NCBI GenBank assembly: GCA_035772785.1
Contig: JAOCPU010000009.1
Location: 124,001 to 188,000 of the forward strand
Direction: 5' to 3'
DNA: 64,000 nt
DNA from: Phlebiopsis flavidoalba
Taxonomy: Eukaryota > Basidiomycota > Agaricomycetes > Polyporales > Phanerochaetaceae
Made by a program: the position numbers and the translations under genes
In this document: in pieces, positions 47,578 to 57,687 of the stretch
Layout: each line of letters opens with the position of its first letter
Numbering within the stretch: the first letter of the stretch is position 1
Notes under the pieces: generated by a model
Told to the model about the DNA's origin: nothing
Seen by the model: only the letters and a program-made list of their open reading frames with translations
Database searches by the model: none

Positions 47578-49635
47578 GTGCGCGTTCGTTGTCAGCCGTG
47601 CTCCGGAGCGCCCAAGCCCCGACCGCGGTTTTTGGGCGGCAAGCGGCTCACATCGCCTGCGCAGCCGCCGTTTGTTTCTGCAGAGACGAAGGCATTTTCG
47701 AGCCGTGCCGCTTGGACCCTGGGTGGCGTTAGCGACGCACCAGACAGCACGCTCGATCCAGTCCCTACGCGTCGTCCGACAGACAGCCGACACCGTCCAA
47801 GGTCGTCAGCCCGCCAGTCTCGCGCGCCTGGCTGCTCTTCCCACAGTCTCGCGCCCAGAACGCGGACCTCCCTGCCGCTCCTCGTCTCGCGGTCGGCCAC
47901 TCTCGCCGAACTCAACGAGTGAGCTCTACAATCTCGTAGCTATTGCCCTGCGCGCATATGTGCACCCCTGGTGGACCAAGATTGACGCGTTTACAAGTTT
48001 ACGACGTTAGACACTAGAGTTCCCTGCCGGGCATCACTCGCGTACTCAGGGAGTACGACCCCATGTCATCCAGTCGCCCTCGAGGCGCGTCCTTGTGGCA
48101 ACAGACCTGTCTCCGCTGATCCTACGCGACCTGCCGTGAGCTCATCCTGACACAACTACACTACACTGATTATCGCAATGCCAAAGCCAAGCTGCACAAC
48201 CTCTTATGCTACCGGCGCCGCTGGGACTCTTCAGCACAGCTCTTTCACCAGCTTCAGCCACACATGGCTATCGCACCCGACGGGTACCATAGACGAAAGC
48301 ATACGTTCGACAGGCTCTGGATGATGTCCTACGAACATGTCTCCCCAGCGCTGACTATGAGCCAGAGACGGAGAGGTTATATCGTGCGCGAGATCTTGGT
48401 CAAGGTGGTGCGTAGGAGGGGTCTTTCCTAGGATCTCACAGCCGTGGTTTATTCATCAGTCAATCAATCCTAACCCTCCTTGGGCCAGGAACAGAGGATC
48501 AATGCCCAAGCAGAGGTGCGTGACATACCACGCGCTATCCTAGCGAATCCCCGCATGCTGACACTTTGCATGTCGTCCTGCAGTTTTGCGGATGGTCATA
48601 GGAACCAGAGAGTACTGGGACTCCCCATCGCCCTCCTCTTCGACGCTCGCCATCACAGACGTTCTCATTCCAATCCCTCATCATAGTCTTTCTCTCAACC
48701 GTTCGGTCCGTCTCTGGTGCATGTCTTGCATTGATGCACGCATACAGCATGCCAGAAACGCCATTAGGATTGTCAACCAAAAACCGGTACCGATGTGGCC
48801 GAAATCGTACGCGAGAAGCCAAAGGACACGATTCCCGGCGGCATAATGCCTCTGAGCCCCGTACCATTGTCAGCAGGAATCTCACCTCCAAGTCACCCCT
48901 CCGTCGCCCCCTCCGTCGCCTCCACTCCCAGCGTCCATGTCCAGAATAGGCTCCCACCGCCTCTGCCGCAATAACCCCCGCCCCCCTTCACGCTCCTCCC
49001 AAACCGCAAATCAACTACGTCGACCCGCTCCTAGTCCCTCCTCAGCACCCCTCCTCACGCCCGCCCCATCCGCCCCACGGCGCACCCTCTCCCTCGCGCT
49101 CACCCACATCCTCACGCTCCTCCTCACGCCCCTCACGCCCCTCCTCTCCCGCCTCCTCCCCTACCATCCTCTACACACACGCCCTCGCCCCGCCCGCCCT
49201 GCTCACCCTCCTCCAGTCCACGCGGCACGCCCTCTTCCCGGGCGGCTGGCCCGCCGCGCCGCCGCCGACCCCCACCCCCGAGGCGCAAGCCGCCCAAACT
49301 CGCCACAGTCGTCCGCCGCCTGCAACGCGCTCGTGCCCCCGCTCTGCGCGCCCGCGCTGGGAGCCACGCCCGCCGCGCGCCTTGCGGAGCGCTCGAGGGC
49401 GCGCTCGACCCGCTGAGCTGCGCGGCGTGCAACGCGCAACCTGCTCGTGTTTGTGTGTTTGATGCGGCGGTGCTGTTGACGCTGTTTCCCCGAGATGGGG
49501 GGTGCGGCGCCGCCGCCGGGTGGTGGGGCGCCTGAGGCGGGGGAGGAGGCGAGTGTGAGGACGCCGGGCGGGAGCTTTGCGGAGTCGATGGAGGGGTATT
49601 TGACGCCGCCGCGGCCGGATTCGAGGCCTCCGTAG
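47578..49635 (+). CDS. PXA-domain protein (sorting-nexin-associated domain)
   Basis: The PXA domain occurs with PX domains in SNX13/14/19-like and Mdm1-like proteins, which tether endosome or vacuole to endoplasmic reticulum. Read across frames: LYNLVAIALRAYVHPWWTKI (47927-47985), GITRVLREY, LSPLILRDLPVL (about 48112-48140), then QHYTDYRNAKAKLHNLLCYR (about 48155-48210), LFHQLQPHMAIAPDG (about 48236-48280), QALDDVLRTCLPSADYEPET and ERYIVREILVKV (about 48315-48405). These fit the PXA pattern well. Further on, YVDPLL (49017-49034), then LSLALTHILTLLLTPLTPLL (about 49090-49150) and LYTHALAPPALLTLL form a hydrophobic C-terminal part. A Gly/Pro-rich tail follows, ending SMEGYLTPPRPDS and TAG at 49633-49635. 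No PX or RGS domain is visible. The N-terminus is Ser/Ala/Arg-rich and its start is uncertain. The last 700 bases are very GC-rich. Confidence 0.78.
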
Positions 49636-50024
49636 GGGGGCGGGCTCAGGATTGTGTTCGTGTGTGTACTGGAAAGACTTGTTGTTTGTGTTGTTCTTTT
49701 TGTCAGGATTATACCCTTCAGTGTTGCAGCGAATTCACGACTTTGTGCGATGTTCTACCACAATCCACAAAACAGTGCATTATCTGGACGAAGGTATAGA
49801 AGAGAAGTCTATGTCGTAAGGTAAAGGGGTCCTATTCGGATGAGGTATCCGGCAGAACAAGGGGGCTCCCAGAAAGCAGTCCGGGGAATAGAGAAAGGGA
49901 TAAAGGTGCATAGGACTAGAGGGGGCAGGAACGAGTATCTCCGACGGCTTCATGACCACATACTAGTACACTTTTTTCGTTTCGCTTCTGTCCTTCTTCA
50001 TAAAGTTAGGCACGCGCGCCGCAT
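49636..50024. other. Convergent 3' region
   Basis: This lies between the stops of the PXA gene (plus) and the 6-phosphogluconolactonase gene (minus). It has T/G-rich sequence at 49660-49710 consistent with a 3' end. An open frame on the plus strand (49840 onward) is the complement of the lactonase gene for most of its length. Confidence 0.5.
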
Positions 50025-50916
50025 CTATAGCCGGAACGGCGTCCGCGGGTACTCGATCTTCGCCGCCGCCGCATCGTCGACGAACCAGTACACCTGGCCG
50101 GGCGTGATGGGGCGCACGCGCGAGGCGGGGAGGCCCTCCTCGGGGGCGTCGAGGACCGTATGGAGCGTGTCCGCCTTGCCCGCGCCGGCCGCGACGAACG
50201 CGACGCGCGCGGCGTGGTTGATGACGGGGAACGTGAGCGTGAGGCGGCGCGGGGGCGGCTTCGGGCTGTCGGTGATGTACGCGACCCAGCGGTCGTCCTC
50301 GCTGAGCAGCGGGTGGCCCGGGAAGAGCGACGCCGTGTGCCCGTCCGGCCCCACGCCGAGCAGGATGAGGTCGAAGATCGGGAAGCGCGCAGAGTCCTTG
50401 CTCGCGAACTCGCGGATGAGCTCCTGCTCGTAGGCGTCCGCGATCTCCTCGAGCGCGTCCTCGGCGGCGTCCCGCGGGCTCTCCGCGCTCGCGGGCTCGA
50501 TGAGCCCCGCGTCGATGGCGTGGATGTTCTCCCTCGGGATCGGCACCTTGGACCACAGCTGCTCGTCGCAGAGGCGGTGGTTCGAGTCCTCGTGTTCGAG
50601 CGGGACGATGCGCTCGTCGGCGTAGTAGACCTGCCTGCGGCGCGCAGATCGCGCAAAATCAGCGACGGACAAAATCGATCGATCGCGGGCAGCGGCGGCG
50701 GCGTACCACTTGTCCCACTTGACGCCGGGCTTGCCAATGAGCCCGTTGAGCTGCTTGGGCAGCGACCCGCCCGAGACGGCGACGGTGAAGCGGCCCTTCT
50801 TCTGCACGGCCTCCTTTTGCGCTTTTATGATAAACTGCGCGAGCGAGTCCGATGAGCTCGTCCGGGTTCGCGAACGAGCACAGAATCGGCGCGGACGGGG
50901 CGTGGTGGGTTGACAT
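50025..50916 (-). CDS. SOL: 6-phosphogluconolactonase
   Basis: Hydrolyses 6-phosphogluconolactone to 6-phosphogluconate, the second step of the oxidative pentose phosphate pathway, which supplies NADPH. The start ATG at 50914-50916 gives MSTHHAPSAPILCSFANPDE, one surplus base, then AQFIIKAQKEAVQKKGRFTV and AVSGGSLPKQLNGLIGKPGV (50725-50784). After one intron (about 50635-50707) come QVYYADERIVPLEHEDSNHR (50577-50636), LCDEQLWSKVPIPRENIHAI, FDLILLGVGPDGHTASLFPG and HPLL (50300-50375). These hold the SGG phosphate-binding loop and the GxGxDGHTASLFP signature of the family. YWFVDDAAAAKIEYPRTPFR precedes TAG at 50025-50027. Length of about 255-260 residues fits cytosolic fungal Sol proteins. The body is almost free of frame errors and has strong G/C third positions, suggesting high expression. 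Confidence 0.96.
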
Positions 50917-51945
50917 GGCTGAGGAAATGTGAAGAGTGGGTGGGGGAAGAGGCGTCGGAGCGGTGGTGGTGGGTGTTGTGGTGAGGATGAGTGAGACTGG
51001 ATTGATTTCAGGAGCGGACGGGCTCTCGGGCGGCGCCAAGGATCTGTGCGCTCCGTCATTGGTCGATCGTGACGTAGAGAGGCCCTGCCGCCTCCGGCTC
51101 AGGCCTCAGGTCCGGACCTCCCTCGTGTGCGCCGGCCACCACCTCCGCCAACCATCTCCTCAACTGCCCCCATCCTCGAAGCCGTTTCAGCATGGCCGCG
51201 GTGTGTCTATCGCGGCCTTGGCCGGTCTGGCTCAGCTTGTAAATCCGGGGCTATTTTCAGTTCTCACAGGTTGACAAACCCTCCTATCTTTGCACGGACT
51301 TGACAGCCGTCATCGCGACATCCTCGTACATCTATGGCTCACTAGGAAGTCGACTCATATCTGGGCGACTTATTTAAGTGTGACTGCGTGTGGCTTCTGC
51401 AGATAGCGTCTCAGAACATCGTAACAGGACGTGGGATGAGTGTGGCGGCTCTTTGTCTCTAAGGCTATTTTGGTGAGCTCCTCGTAAAACCCCGTAAAAG
51501 ACACTAATTGACTTTGTTCCAAAGGTAGATAGGCATATGAAACACCGTGTACCATAACAGAACTCGAAAATGGCATCTGTTCTCTACAACGCAGTCGTTC
51601 TGCATGAATTCTCGACCCATTTTCGTTCAAGGTGTATCATGTCGATTGCTATCTGGCCTTCGTTAGCTGCGCTTGTACTTACCGCAGGCTTAACACGCCT
51701 CGATGCTTCGCGAAGGATCACACGCTCGAGAACATGGTTCCCTCCGCAGACCGCACATGCACAAAGGAAGAGATGCTCGCCTCTCAACGCAGTAAGCGCT
51801 ATCCCATACCATGCAAAACTCTTTGTTTAATGACGCTCAGCGTGCACACAAGCGATTACTACGATAGAACCCGGCTGCGATCCGGTGTATGCGTATAAAT
51901 ACCAGCCGGCCAGCTGCGACGCAGAATTTGAACCCTCCGCACCCA
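50917..51945. other. Divergent gap, about 1 kb, no gene supported
   Basis: This lies between the lactonase start (minus) and RBR ligase 2 (plus) and should hold both promoters. CATTGG at 51057-51062 is a CCAAT-box core on the minus strand. Open frames at 51370-51630 and 51570-51830 overlap each other on opposite strands and show no family motif. Confidence 0.4.
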
Positions 51946-53526
51946 ATGTCCAGCAGAGCCACCGCCGAAAGCCACGCGCTCATCGCGGCGCTCTCCCTCG
52001 CGGACATCGACGACGTCCAGGGGCGCCGCAAGGGCAAGGCGCAGGAGGGCACCCCGCAGACGGACGAGGAGCTCGCTTTCCAGCTGTACGCTGCGGAGTT
52101 GAGTGGCTTCGCTCGCCTGCTCGCGGGATGCGGTCCTCGCACGCAGCATCGACCGCGCCGTGCGCGAGGACCGCGACGTCCTGCGCGCGTACGCCGCTGC
52201 AGAGGCGCAGGACGCGAGGGATCGGGGATGGGCGTATGATTTGGCGGGCATGGCGAGGGGGCCGGCGTCGCCGGCGTTCACGGACGCCGATGATGTGGTC
52301 TCGCTCGACGATGCTGCCGAAAGGCTCTCTTTGTTTTCATTGTACGTATTTTGCCTTTGGCTTGCTCATGATCTGATAGAGGACCCCTCAAAGGAGTGAC
52401 GATTCTTATAGTACGCAATCCCCGCCAGCGGCTTCGGCGCAAGCCTCGTCCAGTCGAGTGCAGCTCCCAGCGCGGACTGGCCCCCTCATCTCACCAAGGA
52501 CTTTCCTATCGTTTCCACCGAAGACTACTCTCCCGTTCCTACCGAGGGCTGCCCCTCCAAAAAACCGTACGTACTACAAGTGGCGCTTTGATCATAGCAT
52601 TACTTGAGCAAAGAACGCAGGCATCAAGAGTGTATCATCTGCACAGACCCGATTAGAGGCCTGGAAATACGTGCTCCCTGTGGACACTACTACGACGCCT
52701 CTTGCCTCTCGGATCTCTTCCGATCCGCGACGGTAGACGAGTCTCTTTACCCGCCTCGCTGCTGCCAACAAGCCTTTGTGCTGCAAGATGTACGCCGCCA
52801 CATCGGCGAGACGGTAGCACGAGCATTCGAGAACAAAGCCCGCGAATTTGGGACCGCCAATCGTGTCTACTGCTACCGCCCAACGTTTCTGCATTCCTGG
52901 GAGCCGCCACTTCGACCCCGAGCCCTACACCTGTACCCGCTGCTACTCGCGTACATGCAGCCAATGCAAGCAGGCAGCGCACTCTCCCCGCTCGTGCGAC
53001 TCAGCACAAGACGAAGAGGTGCTCGCGCTCGCAGAACAAGAGGCTGGAAACGCTGCTCGGGATGCAGCCACCTCGTGGAGCTCTCCATAGGCTGCTACCA
53101 CATGACGTGCCGCTGCCGCAAACAGTTCTGTTATCTCTGCGCGGCGGATTGGAAAAACGTGTAGCTGTCCGCAGTGGGAGGAGCGGCGGTTGCTGGATGC
53201 GGCCGCGGTGCGCGTGGAGCGGCAGGTGCCTCGAGGCGCAGCGCAGCCGCCCCAGGCGACGTTCCAGAACCTGGTGCGCCGGATGGCGGAGCAGCTAAGA
53301 ACGAACCATGACTGCCGCCATGCCCACTGGAGCTACCGATCGGGAGGCGGGCGCTGCGAAAGCTGCAATCACCATCTTCCTAGCTACCTTTTGGTAAGTC
53401 TCTCGCCATTGTAAGCCGTCCATGCGTTGTGTTGATTATCGCAAAACTACATAGCAATGTCGGGGATGTCAGATGCTGGGGGGGGGGGGGGGGGCATGCG
53501 TACGATGCCAGCGTAACCGCCTCTAA
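51946..53526 (+). CDS. RBR-type E3 ubiquitin ligase 2 (RING1-IBR-RING2) with extra C-terminal Cys motif
   Basis: The start ATG (51946-51948) gives MSSRATAESHALIAALSLAD, then TDEELAFQLYAAEL (52060-52100) and an Ala/Arg/Asp-rich helical region. RING1 is CIICTDPI (52630-52655), APCGHYYDASCLSDLF and ATVDESLYPPRCC (52729-52770). The IBR part has VYCYRPTCSAFLG (with one frame correction), then YTCTRCYSRTCSQCKQAAHS (about 52928-52985). RING2 is WKRCSGCSHLVELSIGCYHM then TCRCRKQFCYLCAADW (53044-53155). The Cys in IGCYH matches the catalytic cysteine position. Past RING2, NCSCPQWEERRLL leads to QNLVRRMAEQLRTNHDCRH, RCESCNHHLPSYLL, an intron (53393-53451) and a last exon with QCRGCQML, ACVRCQRNRL and TAA at 53524-53526. 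That exon contains 17 consecutive G. The extra C-terminal Cys pairs could form another zinc site. Its RING1, N-terminal DEELA block and RING2 resemble ligase 1, so they are paralogues. Substrates unknown. Confidence 0.88.
53478..53494 (+). repeat. Poly-G tract of 17 bases in the last exon of RBR ligase 2
   Basis: Directly visible as the longest G homopolymer in the window. It sits inside the inferred last coding exon, between the codons for QCRGCQML and ACVRCQRNRL. Its length is not trustworthy in a single assembly. Confidence 0.8.
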
Positions 53527-54161
53527 TACTGTATGCCTGGGTTATGTGCATATCTGACAGGAGCGAAGCTGTTGTGAGCTCCCCGGCTAATCAATTGAAG
53601 TTTGTTGGCATGGATGCGCAGAGTGACAGAGAGTGGCTCGCTAGTGACAGCAATGGTTCAAGCATCGCGTGATGCTTCCTTTAAAATTGAATAAAGATCA
53701 CGGCGAGAAATATGCTGTTTCTGGTGAGCGGAACCTGTTTTGTGCATCTTCTCACTGATGATCTTCTTTCTTAGTTTCAGCAGCTCGACGCGTGTAAGTG
53801 GCGGTAGGGAGCCGTGTGACCCGCCGGATTAGACACACGCCTCGCAGATATGCGTATTCCGCTTGACCGAACGACATACAACCCCCTGAAAAAACATTCG
53901 ACAGACACGAATCATGCACAACCCAGCTCGACAATATCCCCGAGGTATGAGATATATGAGAAGTGGCGCGGGCGGGAGTGGCCATACGGAGCTGCTCGTA
54001 CGGGAAACCTAATCATGCGATGGAAGGCGTCGAAGGCACGACCGAACTGGTACTACGACTCCGTTCTCCACGAGGCGGAAATGTGTCGTGTTATAAGCAG
54101 GGCACCTGGGTTGTTTACGCATACGAGGCTCGCGTGTCAACTCACCGCGCCCCATCCTGCA
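53527..54161. other. Intergenic, nothing recognised
   Basis: 3' end of RBR ligase 2 and upstream region of the small unknown gene A. A plus-strand open frame from 53850 runs into gene A but its first 100 codons carry no motif. Confidence 0.4.
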
Positions 54162-54600
54162 ATGCCGTCCTCGGTCCCCGCCGTTCTCGAAGACCTAGTT
54201 GGGCCGAGCTATGACGAGGACACAAGCGAGTATGCTCCTCGAGATGGCTTGCGCCGTGCTCGACGAGCTCGACGCCCTCTGTGGCACCCCTGCAGTCACT
54301 GTCAATACGCTGAACCACTGCTGCAGGTGATCTCCTCCGCGTCGCAAAGCTGGGAGTATCCAGTGTCCTTGCGATTTCAGCAAAGGGGCGCGGTCGGGGC
54401 GGAGAACCGTACGCTCGTTGGGGCTGTCAGTAGCTGCTGCTGCAACCCCCAACGTACGCACGACCTCGGTCTTTGATCATCTCTCTCACCAAACAGTCGG
54501 CCAATACCGAATCCCCTGGACAAGCCCAAGGACTGCGAGCTGGAGCCTCCACGAGGGCCCCCATAAGGACCGCGAACTCGAGCTATCGTGAGGGTTGTCA
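54162..54600 (+). CDS. Unknown gene A (shares a motif block with gene B at 56.7 kb)
   Basis: I do not recognise the family. From ATG 54162-54164 the reading is MPSSVPAVLEDLVGPSYDED then TSE. After one frame correction it continues MLLEMACAVLDELDALCGTP and AVTVNTLNHCC (about 54232-54315). A further block, DLLRVAKLGVSSVLAISAKG (about 54327-54387), may follow after a short intron. The first 45 residues align without gaps to gene B: PS.P..LEDL..P...EDT, then a Met-led helix ending LDELD. That shared acidic, helical N-terminus is the main reason to call this coding. The 3' end is unclear; 54600 is a working limit. Function unknown. Confidence 0.38.
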
Positions 54601-56666
54601 CTTTCTCCTACGCCGCAACTTCTGATATCGCCTTCTCAACTCTAGGCACACTACATTGCTGTGGTCGTGCACTACAAATCTCATGAAGGGTCGCAGCCGC
54701 GAAACAGAACTCGACGCCTCACATCGCAATGTAAGTGGGGGTTGCGCTATCAACAATCCAAATAGCATCTCACCTACCCTTTGAATGTCAACTGGCTGCA
54801 CCAGGTCGTGCGCAACCAGGTAGCACCTCTATGTGCAGAAACACGGGGTTGTAAACTGCTTCGACGACGTGAATCTGTATAGTGCCATTCCGCATACCAC
54901 TACAATGCTTATGGAACATCATTACTTTCGGTTAGCTAGGATACTATCGGCATCTCATCAGGTCACGGTCCTTTTGTTTATGCAAAAGTGCATCCTCATG
55001 GATCGTGGCTTTGAGACACGTCGGTCATGATGTCGGTCCCTTGCAACTGCTCCACCCAGTGCCCCTCCATATCACTTACTTGTCTGTTTTGCGAACTGAT
55101 GTCACTGCCGGGCTGTGCCCATTCGTGTTCAAGTTGTTCTCCTCGCTGTGTTTTGGTTTTAACCAGTATTCTACCGTCTGCTTTGGTTTAGTAGTAACCG
55201 CGAAGTAAAGCGGCGAGTGTTGTACTTGAATGTCATTTATGCGAAGATACACCTGCAATCTGGCAACACCTCAAACACACGACGACCGCCTGGTTCGAAG
55301 CAGACGATTTCGGCTGAGATTAAAATCGTCCCAGCGGCCCTCTCGCTTGCCCCGACATCACTGGGATCAAAACTGATGAGGCCCCTCGGCGCATCGTCGT
55401 CGCGGTCGTATGAAATTGGTTGTCGACTGTTGTAGGCCCCAGCCTTTGCTGCCGCTTCTTCTTCCGATATCTTCAGTTAGGGTGCGAAAGCTCCAGCAGA
55501 TTTTCCGACCATCTAGTCTTGAATTCTACTACAACGGTCGACTACATGCATGCGCCCCCCTATCTGCACTAAGTATCTCGAAATCCGACCACAGCCTTCA
55601 GGAGTCACAGTGACGTGGGTCTGCGGTGTCGGGATGCGTAACTGTGCAGCTACGCAACCGTGAGTACTTCGAATCAAGGCCAGCGTATCGATGCGTTGCG
55701 CCAGGCCACATATGTCGGAATGTCAGAAGAGGGTCCTTATCTTCAGTACGCTGCACGCAATATCCGCCACGCCCTTATATCGAAACAACGCCTCATCTCC
55801 CCTTTCTGCGACGACAGCCCGCCGTAGTGTATAATAGACTACAGTTTTCGTTTCTTTGACAAAACGGAAGACATCGCCCGCGCCCCTTTTCCCATTTCTC
55901 GACCCTACAAAAATCACAAGAGAGCTTCCAGTTGGCTCAATACCAAGTAGAGGCCCTCTGTAGACATAATCCGGGCCCCGGCAGACACGACTGCTCCAAC
56001 AGCCCTCGTCGCGCGGGATCTCCGTGCTGGTACACGACCCAGGTACGTTTTTGTGCGTTCAAACACGGAAACATCCCATGACCTCTCTGCCCGGTTATAA
56101 GGTTTAACCATCCTCCCCCTCATTTACAAGCCCTAGGCTGGCGCCGGCGTCGCGGGTGTTTGCGGGAACTCAAACTTGCTCATGTCGTATTCCCTTTTCG
56201 TGATTGTGGATCTTTCCTTCGCTTCACAGATGATGGTCTTCTATCTGTCTCCCTCGGGGAAGCTACGCCCTGCTGCCGTGCTGTGAAGGTACGACGCGTA
56301 AGCTGTCTATTGGACCGGCGGGCGCGAGCGCATCCCTCGCGCCGCCGAGCGTACGACAGCCGCAACTTAGTTATAGAAGCCATCACTAAAAATGACAATA
56401 AAGAAACAAGACTTAAATCGCCCAATTGGCGAGCTGAAATTCTGTTGGTCTGCATATCACTCTCCACTTTGAGACGAGCTCGTCTTGAGCCATGTCGGAC
56501 GACCGATCCAAGAATGCAACGGGGTTCTAGATGTTTACCCCACCATCGAATCCTTGTGGCCCCACGAGGCACCGTCCCCGTTTATAAACGCACAAAGACG
56601 TGTCGTATCGCCCCAAGGAATCCCACGACATCTCTTTTCCCCACCCCCCCCCCAGCACCCGCCGCT
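54601..56666. other. About 2 kb without a supported gene
   Basis: Probably contains further exons of gene A; YIAVVVHYKSHEGSQPRNR at about 54650-54707 is protein-like. A stretch reading DALRQATYVGMSEEGPYLQY, then AARNIRHAL, at about 55690-55775 on the plus strand also looks coding but matches nothing I know. The rest is AT-rich with short frames only. No transposase, terminal repeat or RNA gene is recognised. Confidence 0.35.
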
Positions 56667-56896
56667 ATGCCCCGTCGACTCCGAGCTACCTCGAGGATCT
56701 CATCCATCCAGACCTAAGCGAAGACACCGGCGCAATGGTCAGAGACCTCGGCATCGCGCTCCTCGACGAGCTCGACAATTTCGACAAATACGTCGACTCC
56801 TTACTCCCCGGCGTCGCCAACGACGTCGAAGAAGTTGCTTACAAACTCCTTCAAATTTTGGACACATCGATCTTTCCCCAAGCTTGCCGCAAGTAG
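56667..56896 (+). CDS. Unknown gene B (shares a motif block with gene A)
   Basis: No family recognised. The ATG at 56667-56669 needs one base correction to read into TPSYLEDLIHPDLSEDTGAM, VRDLGIALLDELDNFDKYVD and SLLPGVANDVEEVAYKLLQI (56679-56860). It is acidic and helical, without signal peptide or membrane segment. The first half matches gene A, 2.5 kb upstream on the same strand, at LEDL, EDT and LDELD with equal spacing, so the two may be a diverged tandem duplication. The frame closes at 56894-56896; more exons may follow up to about 57.2 kb. An uninterrupted run of C lies just upstream (56644-56653). Confidence 0.38.
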
Positions 56897-57687
56897 AGTC
56901 ACGGTCGGAGGAGATGTGTGCGCCCCAGGGATTGCCCCATGCAATCCTCGAGCACACACATCCCCTTGGCCTTGATTGACTCTGCTCTAGGCAAGCTTTC
57001 CACTGCTCAAAAAAACCCCCCAAGAGTATGTGCCAGCTATTTGAGCATGAGATGCGCTGTATCGGGAAGTTTTGCTGAATTTGCGCTATAGGACCTAAGC
57101 AAGCACTCGCAAAAGCAACCACAGGCCGGCGGGGCGCCATCAAGCCATTGAACGCCGTCAAATCACCCCAGGTATCACGAAAACTCCCAACATCAGAGCG
57201 GTAAGCAGCGTCGGGCCAAGTCCAGGATCTACATGTTTTCTGACATGGTCTACAGCCGTGGCGTTCCACCACCTACATCATGTGACGCCACGCGTCGCAC
57301 GCGTCGTGGCAGGATCTACCAGGTATGAAATCCAGCGGACCATTTTGTAAATGTTGTCAATGAATTGTGAGTCCATGTAATAGTCACAATTGTGTCTCAG
57401 TCTCATTGTCCCATCGTCGCAGGTCATGCCGCCGCCGGCTCGCCTTTGCTCGCCTTTTCGTCAAATGTTGTCTTATGCATGATCTTCTCTCTTTTTTTCT
57501 GCCTTTTAGCTATGTATCGGTGCCGTGCCCTTCAGTAGACGTTACTATACCTTCACCGGATCTGCTTGCAGACCCATTGCTCTCATAGTCATGTCTATCA
57601 GTGCACCATCTCGATACCCTGCATTAGTCATACCCCCGTATCATGCATTTTTGCCTATGTAAACAGCTATGTAAAATAGAAATGAAA
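56897..57687. other. Convergent intergenic stretch
   Basis: Possible 3' exons of gene B up to about 57240, then T/C-rich sequence (57385-57520) before the alpha-galactosidase stop. No other gene is seen. Confidence 0.4.

Noticed and set aside
50160..50855. Long plus-strand open frame, 231 codons
   Set aside because: It is the complement of the 6-phosphogluconolactonase gene, whose strong G/C third positions keep the opposite strand open. The composition is Arg/Asp/Val-rich with no motif.
55914..56572. Minus-strand open frames of 69 and 130 codons
   Set aside because: Arg-rich, no family motif, no splice pattern, and overlapping plus-strand frames of equal length. Treated as chance.
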